Origin: Bordetella bronchialis
Lineage (GTDB): Bacteria; Pseudomonadota; Gammaproteobacteria; Burkholderiales; Burkholderiaceae_B
Assembly (NCBI RefSeq): GCF_001676705.1
Contig: NZ_CP016170.1
Span: 4,898,001-4,962,000, forward strand
Reading direction: 5' to 3'
Length of the DNA: 64,000 nt
Shown piece after piece: positions 35,858-44,302 of this stretch. The position numbers and the translations under genes are program-made. Position 1 is the stretch's first letter. The number at the start of each line of letters is the position of its first letter. The notes under the pieces are model-generated. The model worked only from the letters and a program-made list of their open reading frames with translations. It searched no databases and was not told where the DNA came from.

Positions 35858-36362
35858 CTCTTCTCCTGGAGAGACAACGCCCGCCGCGCTCCTGTGCTCG
35901 ATGTTCTCGGAGCGCCGCGCGAGCGCCGTGGGTGTCGGTGATTCGACGCACCATCGCTGCCGATGCGCGAGACGGGCGATTCTAAACAGCTTGCAAGACC
36001 AGGAGAAGCCGCTTCACAAGCGTTTGTCGTTTTTACGAAATCGAAATACCTGGACACCTTTACACGACACAAACGGTAGAACTCAAAATTCACGGTTGTT
36101 GCATGTCTTTGTCTGCTGCCAGGGACGAACCGCCCGGCTACGTAAGTTTCATTACAGGACGTCAATTTTCGAGCGAAAAAGATGTTCGGAATTTTTCATG
36201 CTTGTTAAGCAATCGTAAGAAGAAACAGCGCGTGTGAGTTGCAATAAACGGACTAAGCCGAGTGCATAGAATGCGCATTCCGTGAGCAGTGCACGGACCA
36301 GAACAGATCCAGACGGACACCCGGTTGTGTGTACCGGCAACGCCCCGCAAGGGCAACGCCCT
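35858..36362. promoter_or_regulatory. AT-rich divergent promoter region between the two T6SS arms
   Basis: This 505-bp gap separates vgrG (minus) from tssA (plus) and is markedly AT-richer than the rest of the window between about 35975 and 36290, with runs such as GTTTGTCGTTTTTACGAAAT. No gene is visible. It must hold both promoters, and its base composition would suit an H-NS/MvaT-type silencer. I could not place convincing -35/-10 or sigma-54 boxes. Confidence 0.55.
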
Positions 36363-37475
36363 ATGACGATGACCATGGAATTCGCCGAAATACCGAGCAC
36401 GCTGGAGGGGGCCGCCCCAGGCCGCGCCGCGCCCGGCCCGTGGCTGCCGTGCGGGGAGGACCTCGAATACGACGCCGACTTCCTGCGGCTGCAGCAGTCG
36501 GCCGCGGAGCGCAGCGAACAGCAATTCGGGACCACCATCATCCCGGCCCAGGCGCCCGATTGGCGCGAGGTCGAGAAGCAGGCCCTGGCCTTGCTCGAAC
36601 GCACGCGCGACATACGCGTCATGAGCCATCTGACGCGGGCGTGGACGGAGACACGCGGGCTGCCCGGCTATGCCGATGGCCTGGCCCTGTGCGCCGAGGC
36701 GCTGGAGGACTATTGGGAGGCTGTGCACCCGCGGCTGGACAGCGTGGGCGAGGACGATCCGCTGCCGCGCGTGAACGCGCTGGCGTCGCTGGGCGACGTA
36801 CAGGGCTGCGCGCGCAGCGTGCGCTCCGCCAGCCTGATCGACGGCGTGCACGGCAGGTTGAGCCTGCGCGAGGCCGAGTCCATCCTGGACGGCAGCCGCC
36901 CGCAGGCCGACGCCTATCCCGGCGGCCGCGCGCGCCTGGTCGAACATCTGCGCCAGGCCTGGGTCGCCGGCGATCCGCGCCTGTCGTCGCTGGCCGCGGC
37001 GGAACGCACGCTGCGCCGCATACAGGAAACCGTGGCGGCCAGGCTGGGCAGCGAATGGATGCCCGACTACACCGCCGTGCTGCGCGCGCTGGACATCGTC
37101 CTGCAGGATCTGCACGCGCCGGGCGACGGCGGCTCGTCCGCGCATGAGGCCGACCCGGCGGCGACGGCCGGCCACGGCGCGGACGCCGCCCTTCCCACGG
37201 GCGCACCGGCCGCCCCGCCGCGGCCGGCCGCGCCTTCCGTGCGCTGGCAGGACGCGCAGATCCATACGCGCGACGAGGCGATGGCCATGCTGACCAAGGT
37301 CTGCGCCTACTTCGAGGTGCACGAGCCTGGCCATCCCGCCCCCTATGTCATCCGCCGCGCGCAGCAGCTCATCCCCATGAGCTTCCACGACATCATGCGC
37401 AATCTGGCGCCGCAGGGCCTGGAGCAATTCGAGCTGCTGCTGCCCCGGGACGCCGACGGCCGGCCCGCGCCCTGA
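36363..37475 (+). CDS. tssA: TssA (ImpA-type) sheath-assembly protein
   Basis: The protein has 370 residues from ATG 36363, behind an AAGGG site; ATG 36369 or 36375 are close alternatives. The N-terminal ImpA domain is recognised by GEDLEYDADFLRLQQSA, PDWREVEKQALALLERTRDI, RVMSHLTRAWTETRGLPGYA and LEDYWEAVHPRLD. An Ala/Pro-rich linker (about 285-310) leads to a C-terminal helical segment ending QQLIPMSFHDIMRNLAPQG. TssA primes and caps Hcp/TssBC polymerisation. It is the first gene of the long plus-strand operon. Confidence 0.9.
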   Translation: MTMTMEFAEIPSTLEGAAPGRAAPGPWLPCGEDLEYDADFLRLQQSAAERSEQQFGTTIIPAQAPDWREVEKQALALLERTRDIRVMSHLTRAWTETRGLPGYADGLALCAEALEDYWEAVHPRLDSVGEDDPLPRVNALASLGDVQGCARSVRSASLIDGVHGRLSLREAESILDGSRPQADAYPGGRARLVEHLRQAWVAGDPRLSSLAAAERTLRRIQETVAARLGSEWMPDYTAVLRALDIVLQDLHAPGDGGSSAHEADPAATAGHGADAALPTGAPAAPPRPAAPSVRWQDAQIHTRDEAMAMLTKVCAYFEVHEPGHPAPYVIRRAQQLIPMSFHDIMRNLAPQGLEQFELLLPRDADGRPAP

Positions 37476-37507
37476 TCCACCGTATCGAGAACAACCAGGA
37501 GAACCGC

Positions 37508-38077
37508 ATGGCAACCACCCTGAAAGGCAGCGGGCAGAAATTCATCGCGAGGAATCGCGCGCCCCGCGTGCAGATCGAATACGACGTGGAGATCTACGGC
37601 GCCGAGCGCAAGGTGCAGCTGCCCTTCGTCATGGGAGTGCTGGCCGACCTGGCGGGCCGCTCGGACACGCCGCAGCCCGATATCGGCGAACGCAAGTTCC
37701 TGAATATCGACATCGACAATTTCGACGAACGGATGAAATCCATACGGCCGCGCGCCGCGTTCCAGGTCGCCAACACGCTGACGGGGGAGGGCAACCTGAA
37801 CGTCGATATCACCTTCGAAAGCATCGACGATTTCTCGCCGGCCACGGTGGCGCGCAAGGTCGGCCCGCTGAATGAATTGCTGAATGCCCGTACCCAGCTG
37901 GCCAACCTGCTGACCTACATGGACGGCAAGACCGGCGCCGAAGAGCTGATCGGCAAGGTGCTGGAAGACCCGGCGCTGCTGAACGCGCTGGCCGCCGCGC
38001 CCAGGCCGGCCGATGCGACGCAGGACGGCGCCGCCGACGCGGACGGCGGCACGCGCGCGGTGCGCGACGCGAACTGA
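37508..38077 (+). CDS. tssB: TssB (VipA) small sheath subunit
   Basis: The 189-residue protein shows TssB features: GSGQKFIARNRAPRVQIEYD, LPFVMGVLADLAGRSD, ERKFLNIDIDNFDERMKSI, ARKVGPLNELLNARTQLANL and the TYMDGKTGAEELI tail. With TssC it builds the contractile sheath that drives the Hcp tube. It is followed by tssC after 17 bp. Confidence 0.95.
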   Translation: MATTLKGSGQKFIARNRAPRVQIEYDVEIYGAERKVQLPFVMGVLADLAGRSDTPQPDIGERKFLNIDIDNFDERMKSIRPRAAFQVANTLTGEGNLNVDITFESIDDFSPATVARKVGPLNELLNARTQLANLLTYMDGKTGAEELIGKVLEDPALLNALAAAPRPADATQDGAADADGGTRAVRDAN

Positions 38078-38094
38078 CCACAATGGAGAACGCC

Positions 38095-39597
38095 ATGACC
38101 GCAACGGCCCAACGTGCGCCGCAGCCCGCCAGCGAAACGCTGGAAGCGGACGACCTGTCCGCCCTGCTGAAAAAGGAGTTCAAGCCCAAGACGGAGCAGG
38201 CGCGCGAGGCAGTCGAGCATGCCGTGCGCACGCTGGCGCACCAGGCGCTGCAGAACAGCGGCATCGGCCTGTCGTCGGATGCCTACCGCACCATCCAGGC
38301 CATCATCGCGGAGATCGATCGCAAGATGTCCGAGCAGATCAACCTGGTCATGCACCACGCCGACTTCCAGCAGCTCGAAGGCGCCTGGCGCGGGCTGCAC
38401 TACCTGGTATCCAACACCGAGACCGACGAGCTGCTGAAGATCCAGGTCATGTGCGTGTCCAAGCAGGAACTGGGCCGCACGCTCAAGCGCCACAAGGGCG
38501 TGGGCTGGGACCAGAGCCCCATCTTCAAGCGCGTGTACGAGGAAGAATACGGCCAGTTCGGCGGCGAACCCATAGGCTGCCTGGTGGGCGATTACTACTT
38601 CGACCACAGCCCGCCGGACGTCGAGCTGCTGGGCGAGATGGCGCGCATCTCGGCCGCGGCGCACTGCCCCTTCATCGCGGGCGCCTCGCCCAACGTCATG
38701 CAGATGGATACCTGGCAGGAACTGGCCAATCCGCGCGACCTGACCAAGATCTTCACCAACACCGAGTACGCCGCGTGGCGCAGCCTGCGCGAATCCGAGG
38801 ACTCGCGCTACATCGGCCTGGCCATGCCGCGCTTCCTGGCGCGCCTGCCCTACGGTGCGCGCACCAATCCGGTGGACGAGTTCGATTTCGAGGAAGACAC
38901 CGACGGCTCCAACCACGACCGTTATACCTGGGCCAATTCGGCCTATGCCATGGCGGCCAACATCAACCGCTCTTTCAAGCTGTACGGCTGGTGCACCTCC
39001 ATACGCGGCGTGGAATCGGGCGGCGCGGTGGAGAACCTGCCCTGCCACACCTTTCCCACCGACGACGGCGGCGTGGACATGAAATGCCCGACGGAGATCG
39101 CCATCAGCGACCGCCGCGAAGCCGAACTGGCCAAGAACGGCTTCATGCCGCTGGTACACCGCAAGAACAGCGATTTCGCCGCCTTCATCGGCGCGCAGTC
39201 CCTGCAGAAGCCGCACGACTATTACGATGCCGACGCGGCGGCCAACGCCAAGCTGTCCGCAAGGCTGCCCTATCTGTTCGCCTGCTGCCGCTTCGCGCAC
39301 TACCTGAAGTGCATCGTGCGCGACAAGATCGGCTCTTTCCGCGAGCGCAACGACATGGAGCGCTGGCTGAACGACTGGATCATGAATTACGTGGACGGCG
39401 ACCCCGTGAACTCCTCGCAGGAAACCAAGGCCCGCAAGCCGCTGGCGGCCGCCGAGGTCCAGGTGCAGGAAGTCGAGGACAACCCCGGCTATTACGCCGC
39501 CAAGTTTTTCCTGCGGCCGCACTATCAGCTCGAAGGGCTGACGGTGTCGCTGCGCCTCGTGTCCAAGTTGCCCTCTCTCAAGCAGAACGAGGGCTGA
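38095..39597 (+). CDS. tssC: TssC (VipB) large sheath subunit
   Basis: The protein has 500 residues from ATG 38095, which has GGAG 6 bp upstream; ATG 38083 lies within that site and is less likely. Family blocks: QLEGAWRGLHYLVSNTETDE, FGGEPIGCLVGDYYFDHSPP, ISAAAHCPFIAGASPNVM, YGWCTSIRGVESGGAVENLP and the C-terminal VEDNPGYYAAKFFLRPHYQL. It pairs with TssB in the contractile sheath. A 166-bp structured leader separates it from hcp. Confidence 0.96.
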   Translation: MTATAQRAPQPASETLEADDLSALLKKEFKPKTEQAREAVEHAVRTLAHQALQNSGIGLSSDAYRTIQAIIAEIDRKMSEQINLVMHHADFQQLEGAWRGLHYLVSNTETDELLKIQVMCVSKQELGRTLKRHKGVGWDQSPIFKRVYEEEYGQFGGEPIGCLVGDYYFDHSPPDVELLGEMARISAAAHCPFIAGASPNVMQMDTWQELANPRDLTKIFTNTEYAAWRSLRESEDSRYIGLAMPRFLARLPYGARTNPVDEFDFEEDTDGSNHDRYTWANSAYAMAANINRSFKLYGWCTSIRGVESGGAVENLPCHTFPTDDGGVDMKCPTEIAISDRREAELAKNGFMPLVHRKNSDFAAFIGAQSLQKPHDYYDADAAANAKLSARLPYLFACCRFAHYLKCIVRDKIGSFRERNDMERWLNDWIMNYVDGDPVNSSQETKARKPLAAAEVQVQEVEDNPGYYAAKFFLRPHYQLEGLTVSLRLVSKLPSLKQNEG

Positions 39598-39604
39598 AGG
39601 GCGG

Positions 39605-39723
39605 GCCGGCCCTTGGCCGGCGTGCGTCCCAAGGGCATTTTCATTGCCGATTCCGTCAGGATTTCCGCGACGGGGCCCGCCTGCGCCCGGGGGCCCCGCG
39701 GGAAGCTCGCGGCACGGCTTTTT
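39605..39723 (+). terminator. Three hairpins and a T5 run in the tssC-hcp gap
   Basis: Hairpin 1: GCCGGCC (39605-39611), loop CTT, GGCCGGC (39615-39621). Hairpin 2: CGGGGCCC (39671-39678) with GGGCCCCG (39691-39698), 12-base loop. Hairpin 3: CCGCG (39696-39700) with CGCGG (39708-39712), followed 6 bases later by TTTTT (39719-39723). Hairpins 2 and 3 share bases 39696-39698 and cannot form together. This suggests attenuation or RNA processing that sets Hcp level relative to the sheath proteins. Confidence 0.5.
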
Positions 39724-39763
39724 CCGAGCAGGACTTTGAGCGATCTGAACCTAGGAGAAGCAA

Positions 39764-40252
39764 GTGGCTGTTGATATTTTCATGAAAATCGATGGCGCCA
39801 ATGGCGAATCGAAGGATGCCAACCACAAGGACTGGACCGACGTACTGTCGTTTTCCTGGGGCGCGACCCAGCCCGGCAATATGTCCAGCGGCGGCGGCCT
39901 GGGCGCGGGCAAGGCCAGCTTCAACGACTTGCACGTGGTGGCGCGCATCGACAAGGCGGCGCCGGCGGTAATGAAGCACTGCGCCAGCGGCAAGCACCTG
40001 AACATGGTGCAGCTTTCCATGTGCAAGGCCGGCGGCACGCAGATCGAATATTCCAAGATCACCCTGGAAGACGTGCTGGTGTCGTCCGTGCAGATCTCGG
40101 GCGACGGCGGTTCCGAAGCGGGCGTCATCGCCAACTTCGCCTTTCAGGCCGCCAAGGTCAAGCAGCAGTACTGGGAGCAGACCGACCAGGGCGGCAAGGG
40201 CGCCGAGACCCTGGTGGCCTGGGACATCAAGCAGAACAAGGAAGTGGGCTGA
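39764..40252 (+). CDS. hcp: Hcp tube protein
   Basis: The 162-residue protein uses GTG 39764, 3 bp after AGGAGAAG, giving AVDIFMKIDGANGESKDA. Hcp landmarks are VLSFSWGATQPG, GKASFNDLHVVARIDKAAP, YSKITLEDVLVSSVQISG and FQAAKVKQQYWEQT. Hexameric rings stack into the tube expelled by the sheath. It has its own leader and a strong ribosome site, in keeping with high expression, while still inside the operon. Confidence 0.96.
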   Translation: MAVDIFMKIDGANGESKDANHKDWTDVLSFSWGATQPGNMSSGGGLGAGKASFNDLHVVARIDKAAPAVMKHCASGKHLNMVQLSMCKAGGTQIEYSKITLEDVLVSSVQISGDGGSEAGVIANFAFQAAKVKQQYWEQTDQGGKGAETLVAWDIKQNKEVG

Positions 40253-40257
40253 CACCC

Positions 40258-41088
40258 ATGACCCTGACCGCCGCTCCCCTTCATGCCGGCAGCCTGGCCG
40301 CGCGCATCGAGTCCGTCGTCGCGGGGGTGCGCCGCCAGCCCGGCGACGCCGACCTGCGCGCGCAACTGTTCCAGCTGCTGGCCGTGCAGGGCGAATGGGA
40401 GCGCGCGGCCGAACAGATCAAGCTCTGCGCGGAGCTGAACCCCCAGGCCGCGCCCATGGCCCTGATGTACGACCGTGCCATCGCGGCCGAACGGCGGCGC
40501 GAAGCCGTCCTGGCCGGCCAGGCCGAGCCCGCCCTGCCCGGCCCGCGGCCGGACTGGCTGGACGCGCTGCTGCAAGCCCTGCGCCACGATCCCGCCGACG
40601 GCGCACGGGCCGCCGCGCTGCGCGCACGGGCGCTGGAAGATGCCGACACCCAGGCCGGCACGCTGGAACTGGCCGGCGAAGGCGCGCCGCGGCCTTTCGA
40701 CTGGATCTGCGACGGCGACAGCCGCCTGGGCCCGGTCTTCGAATTCATCCACGGCGAACACTACGCGTGGCTGCCCTTCCCGTATGTGCGCGGGATCCGG
40801 CTGCTGCCGCCGGAAGGCCTGAGCGATGTGCTCTGGGCGCGGGCCGAGATCGCGCTGGCCGATGGACGCGTGCTGCATGCGCTGGTCCCGGCCCGCTATC
40901 CGGCCCCCGCCGGCCGCCGCATGGGCGATCAGGACGAACGGCTGCGATTGGGGCGCCTGACGCAATGGGAACCGCTGCACGCGGGCCAGGGCGCGTATCC
41001 CGCGTATACCGGCGCCGGGCAGAAGATGTGGCTGACGGACCGGGGCGAGTACGCCTTGCTGGATATTCGCGGCCTGGAGCGCGCCTGA
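40258..41088 (+). CDS. tagJ: TagJ (ImpE-type) T6SS accessory protein
   Basis: The 276-residue protein matches ImpE/TagJ: an N-terminal helical repeat region (DADLRAQLFQLLAVQGEWERA, then AEQIKLCAELNPQAAPMA) and a C-terminal SciE-like domain (FDWICDGDSRLGPVFEFIHG, YAWLPFPYVRGIRLLPPE, VPARYPA). TagJ binds TssB and modulates sheath assembly or ClpV recycling in some systems. Its stop overlaps the tssE start (TGATG). Confidence 0.88.
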   Translation: MTLTAAPLHAGSLAARIESVVAGVRRQPGDADLRAQLFQLLAVQGEWERAAEQIKLCAELNPQAAPMALMYDRAIAAERRREAVLAGQAEPALPGPRPDWLDALLQALRHDPADGARAAALRARALEDADTQAGTLELAGEGAPRPFDWICDGDSRLGPVFEFIHGEHYAWLPFPYVRGIRLLPPEGLSDVLWARAEIALADGRVLHALVPARYPAPAGRRMGDQDERLRLGRLTQWEPLHAGQGAYPAYTGAGQKMWLTDRGEYALLDIRGLERA

Positions 41089-41708
41089 TGGGACACAGCG
41101 ATCCCCGCGCGCTGGCCTTGCGCGACCCCGGCCCGCGGGCCCCGGCCGCGCGCGGCGCCGCGCCCTTGGATGCCGCGCGGCCCCGCGTGGCGCCGCCGCT
41201 GGCCGAACGCGCCGCGCGCGACCGCCTGCAGCCCTCGCTGCTGGACCGCCTGATGGACGACGAACCGGGCAAGCGCGAGGAAGCGCGCGAGGCAACGATG
41301 CTGACGCACGCCCGGTTGCGCGAGGTCGTGCTGCGCGATCTGCGCTGGCTGCTGAACACCGTCAGCCTGGAAACCACCGACGATCTCGGGCCCTGGCGCC
41401 GCGTGGCGGGATCCGTGGTGAATTACGGCGTGCGCGCCCTGGCGGGCAAACGCATGTCGGACATCGACTGGATCGACGTGGAGGACTCCATCCGCCGCGC
41501 CATCGCCGCCTTCGAGCCGCGCATCCTGGATTCCTCGGTGGAGGTCCGCTGCGTGACCGACACCGGCACGCTGGAGCACCACAACGTCCTCAGCCTGGAA
41601 ATCAAGGGCATGCTGTGGTGCGTGCCGCATCCGCTGGAATTCCTGTTCCGCACCGACATCGACCTGGAAAGCGGCCACATGGACCTGCGCGACCTGGGAG
41701 GCTATTGA
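41088..41708 (+). CDS. tssE: TssE (gp25-like) baseplate protein
   Basis: The 206-residue protein has a gp25-like domain: QPSLLDRLMDD, LREVVLRDLRWLLNTVSLET, SVVNYGVRAL, VEDSIRRAIAAFEPRILDSS and FEIKG-type LSLEIKGMLW. The first 45 residues are an Ala/Pro/Arg-rich extension (GPRAPAARGAAPLDAARPR) that makes it longer than most TssE proteins. It is joined to tagJ and tssF by TGATG overlaps, so the baseplate genes are translationally coupled. Confidence 0.92.
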   Translation: MGHSDPRALALRDPGPRAPAARGAAPLDAARPRVAPPLAERAARDRLQPSLLDRLMDDEPGKREEAREATMLTHARLREVVLRDLRWLLNTVSLETTDDLGPWRRVAGSVVNYGVRALAGKRMSDIDWIDVEDSIRRAIAAFEPRILDSSVEVRCVTDTGTLEHHNVLSLEIKGMLWCVPHPLEFLFRTDIDLESGHMDLRDLGGY

Positions 41709-43615
41709 TGGACGCGCGCCTGCTGGACTACTACAACCGCGAACTGGTCTATATGCGCGAGATGGGCGCGGAGTTCGCCCAGCACTATCCCAAGGTGGCC
41801 GGCCGCCTGGGCATGCACGCCACCGAGGTGGCGGACCCCTATGTGGAGCGCCTGCTGGAAGGCTTCAGCTTCCTGACCGCGCGCATCCACATGAAGATGG
41901 ATGCCGAGTTCCCGCGCTTCACGCAGCGCCTGCTGGAGGTCGTCTATCCCAACTACCTGGCGCCCACGCCGGCCATGGCCGTGGTGCGCTTCGAGCCCAG
42001 CATGAACGAGGGCACGCTGGCCCGGGGCTTCGACCTGCCGCGTGGCACCTTGCTGCGCGGCAAAGTGCCACGCGGCGAACAGACGCCGGCCGAATTCATG
42101 ACCGGCCACGCGCTGAAGCTGTGGCCTTTGCGCGTGGTGGAGGCCGCCTTCGGTCCGCCGCCGCCCGACCTGCCGCTGGCCCGCCTGGGCCTGGCCGGCC
42201 GCGGCGCGCGCGTGCTGAGCGCGCTGCGTATCCGCATCGAAGTATGCGGCGGCCTGCGGCTGGAGGACCTGGACCTGGACCAGCTGGTGTTCTACCTGAA
42301 CGGCCAGGACCTGCAGATGCAGCGCCTGCTGGAAGTGGCGATGGGCCATACGGTGGCGGTGCTGGGGCACGACAGCGCCAGACCCGTCGCCTGGATCAAC
42401 CGCATGCCGGCCGGCGCGGTGCGCCACGAAGGCTTCGACGACGAGCAGGCGCTGCTGCCCGCCGATGCGCGGGTCTTCCAGGGCTATCGCCTGCTGCAGG
42501 AATACTTCGCCTTCCCGCGCCGCTACCTGTTCTTCAGTGTCAACGGCTTGAAACAGGGACTGCGCACCGGCGCGGCCGCATCGTCCGGCAAGCCGCGCGA
42601 GACGCGCGCCTTCGAGCTGACCTTGCTGTTTTCAACGGCGGCGCCCGAGCTGGAAGGCGCCATCGGCGCGGACAACCTGCCGCTGCACTGCGTGCCGGCG
42701 ATCAATCTGTTTCCCAAGCGCGCCGACCGCATCGCCGTCACGGCCCGCACCTCGGAATACCACGTGGTGGTGGACCGCACGCGCCCGCTGGACTACGAGG
42801 TCTACGGCGTGACGCGCGTCACCGGCCATGCGGCGGCGGACCGCCCCGAACAGGAGTTCCGGCCGTTCTACGGCTCCGTGTTCAGCGATCCCGACGACTA
42901 TGGCGCCTACTATTCGATGCGTCGCGAACCGCGGCTGGTCTCCGAGGCCGCGCGACGCAACGGCACGCGCACCGGCTATACCGGCAGCGAGGTCTACCTG
43001 TCCCTGGTCGACCGCCACGAAGCGCCTTTTTCCGGGCAGCTGCGGCACCTGACCCTGGACACGCTGTGCACCAACCGCGACCTGGCGGTGCTGCTGCCGC
43101 TGGGCACGCAGACCGACCTGACCCTGCGCGTTTCCGCGCCCGTCGCCGCCATCAAGGTGCTGCATGGGCCGACGCGCCCGCATCCGGCGCTGGCCGAGGA
43201 CGCCGCCGCCTGGCACCTGATCAGCCATCTGGGCCTGAACTACCTGAGCCTGATGGACCTGAACGAAGAGGCCGGCGCGCAGACGCTGCGCGAGATGCTG
43301 ACCCTGTACGGCAACCTGGCGGACCCGGCGGTGCGCAAGCACATCGCCGGCGTGCGCCATGTACGCGTCGAACCCATGCATCACCGCCTGCCGGCGCCGG
43401 GCCCCTTCCTGTACGGCCGCGGCGTGCGCATCGGCCTGGACGTGGACGAAGGCGCGTTCTCCGGCATCAGCCCCTATCTGTTCGGCGCGGTGCTGGAGAA
43501 ATTCTTCGCCCGCCACGTATCGATCAACATGATGTCGGAACTGGTCCTGTCCACCCTGCAGCGCGGCGAGATTGCCAGATGGAAGCCGCGCATGGGCACC
43601 CGGCCCGCCGTATAG
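41708..43615 (+). CDS. tssF: TssF baseplate protein
   Basis: The 635-residue protein begins with the canonical LLDYYNRELVYMREMGAEFA, followed by DPYVERLLEGFSFLTARIHM, FTQRLLEVVYPNYLAPTPAM, FSTAAPELEGAI and the C-terminal GRGVRIGLDVDEGAFSG and LEKFFARHVSINMMSELV. Two TssF with one TssG and TssE form the wedge that docks the spike. It overlaps tssE by TGATG. Confidence 0.95.
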   Translation: MDARLLDYYNRELVYMREMGAEFAQHYPKVAGRLGMHATEVADPYVERLLEGFSFLTARIHMKMDAEFPRFTQRLLEVVYPNYLAPTPAMAVVRFEPSMNEGTLARGFDLPRGTLLRGKVPRGEQTPAEFMTGHALKLWPLRVVEAAFGPPPPDLPLARLGLAGRGARVLSALRIRIEVCGGLRLEDLDLDQLVFYLNGQDLQMQRLLEVAMGHTVAVLGHDSARPVAWINRMPAGAVRHEGFDDEQALLPADARVFQGYRLLQEYFAFPRRYLFFSVNGLKQGLRTGAAASSGKPRETRAFELTLLFSTAAPELEGAIGADNLPLHCVPAINLFPKRADRIAVTARTSEYHVVVDRTRPLDYEVYGVTRVTGHAAADRPEQEFRPFYGSVFSDPDDYGAYYSMRREPRLVSEAARRNGTRTGYTGSEVYLSLVDRHEAPFSGQLRHLTLDTLCTNRDLAVLLPLGTQTDLTLRVSAPVAAIKVLHGPTRPHPALAEDAAAWHLISHLGLNYLSLMDLNEEAGAQTLREMLTLYGNLADPAVRKHIAGVRHVRVEPMHHRLPAPGPFLYGRGVRIGLDVDEGAFSGISPYLFGAVLEKFFARHVSINMMSELVLSTLQRGEIARWKPRMGTRPAV

Positions 43616-43645
43616 CCCACCCTGGAAAGACAAGAGGAGCCCGCC

Positions 43646-44302
43646 ATGAACACCGCCGCCGCGCGCCGCTATCCGGCCTACGATCCCGTCCACCTGCTGG
43701 GGCGCGTCGTCGCGCGCGGGGACGATGGCCGCTATCGCGTCGATTGCGACGGCCGGCCCTGGACCGCGCGGCGCGCGGCCAGCTGCCTGCTGGCGCCCGA
43801 GGTCGGCGACGAAGTGCTGATCAGCGGACCGGACGCCGCGCGCGTCTACCTGATCGCGGTGATCGCCCAGGCCGATCCGGGCCGCGCGCGGCTGGAGCTG
43901 GCGGGCGGCGCCGCGCTGGAAGCGGCCGACGGCGATCTCGCCCTGCAAAGCGCCCGCGCCATCCATCTGCGCGGCGGCAGCGCGGTGCGCGTGGATACCG
44001 GCGAACTGGAGCTGCGCGCCCGCGACGCGCGCTGCGTGGCCGACCGCATACGCTACGTGGCCGCCGAACTGCAGGCCACCGTCGGCACGACGCGCCTGGT
44101 GGGCAAGTCCTACGAGGCCGTGCTGGACCGCATGACGCTGATGAGCCGCATCAGCTTCCGCACCGTCGAGGAAATCGAGCAGGTGCGCGCCGGCACGCTG
44201 GATTACCAGGCCGAACAGGCCGCGCGCGTGCATGCCAGCTATACCCTGGTCACGGGCGGCGAACTGGTGAAGGTCGATGCCAAGCAGATCCACATGGGAT
44301 AA
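43646..44302 (+). CDS. DUF3540 protein
   Basis: The 218-residue protein matches DUF3540: HLLGRVVARGDDGRYRVDCD, ASCLLAPEVGDEVLISG, VYLIAVI, then a repetitive beta-rich middle (LELRARDARCVADRIRYVAA) and LMSRISFRTVEEIEQVRAGT. DUF3540 genes regularly accompany DUF2169, DUF4150 and pentapeptide genes, and the rest of that set is on the minus arm (28978-33067). Here the gene is set between tssF and tssG. The repeats resemble a VgrG-like needle, so it may bind the spike or its adaptor; the role is not established. It overlaps tssG by 26 bp. Confidence 0.85.
   Translation: MNTAAARRYPAYDPVHLLGRVVARGDDGRYRVDCDGRPWTARRAASCLLAPEVGDEVLISGPDAARVYLIAVIAQADPGRARLELAGGAALEAADGDLALQSARAIHLRGGSAVRVDTGELELRARDARCVADRIRYVAAELQATVGTTRLVGKSYEAVLDRMTLMSRISFRTVEEIEQVRAGTLDYQAEQAARVHASYTLVTGGELVKVDAKQIHMG

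Noticed and set aside
35858-36362. Search for sigma-54 promoter boxes (GG-N10-GC) between vgrG and tssA.
   Set aside because: TTGCA-like cores near 36095 and 36240 lack a GG at the required distance.
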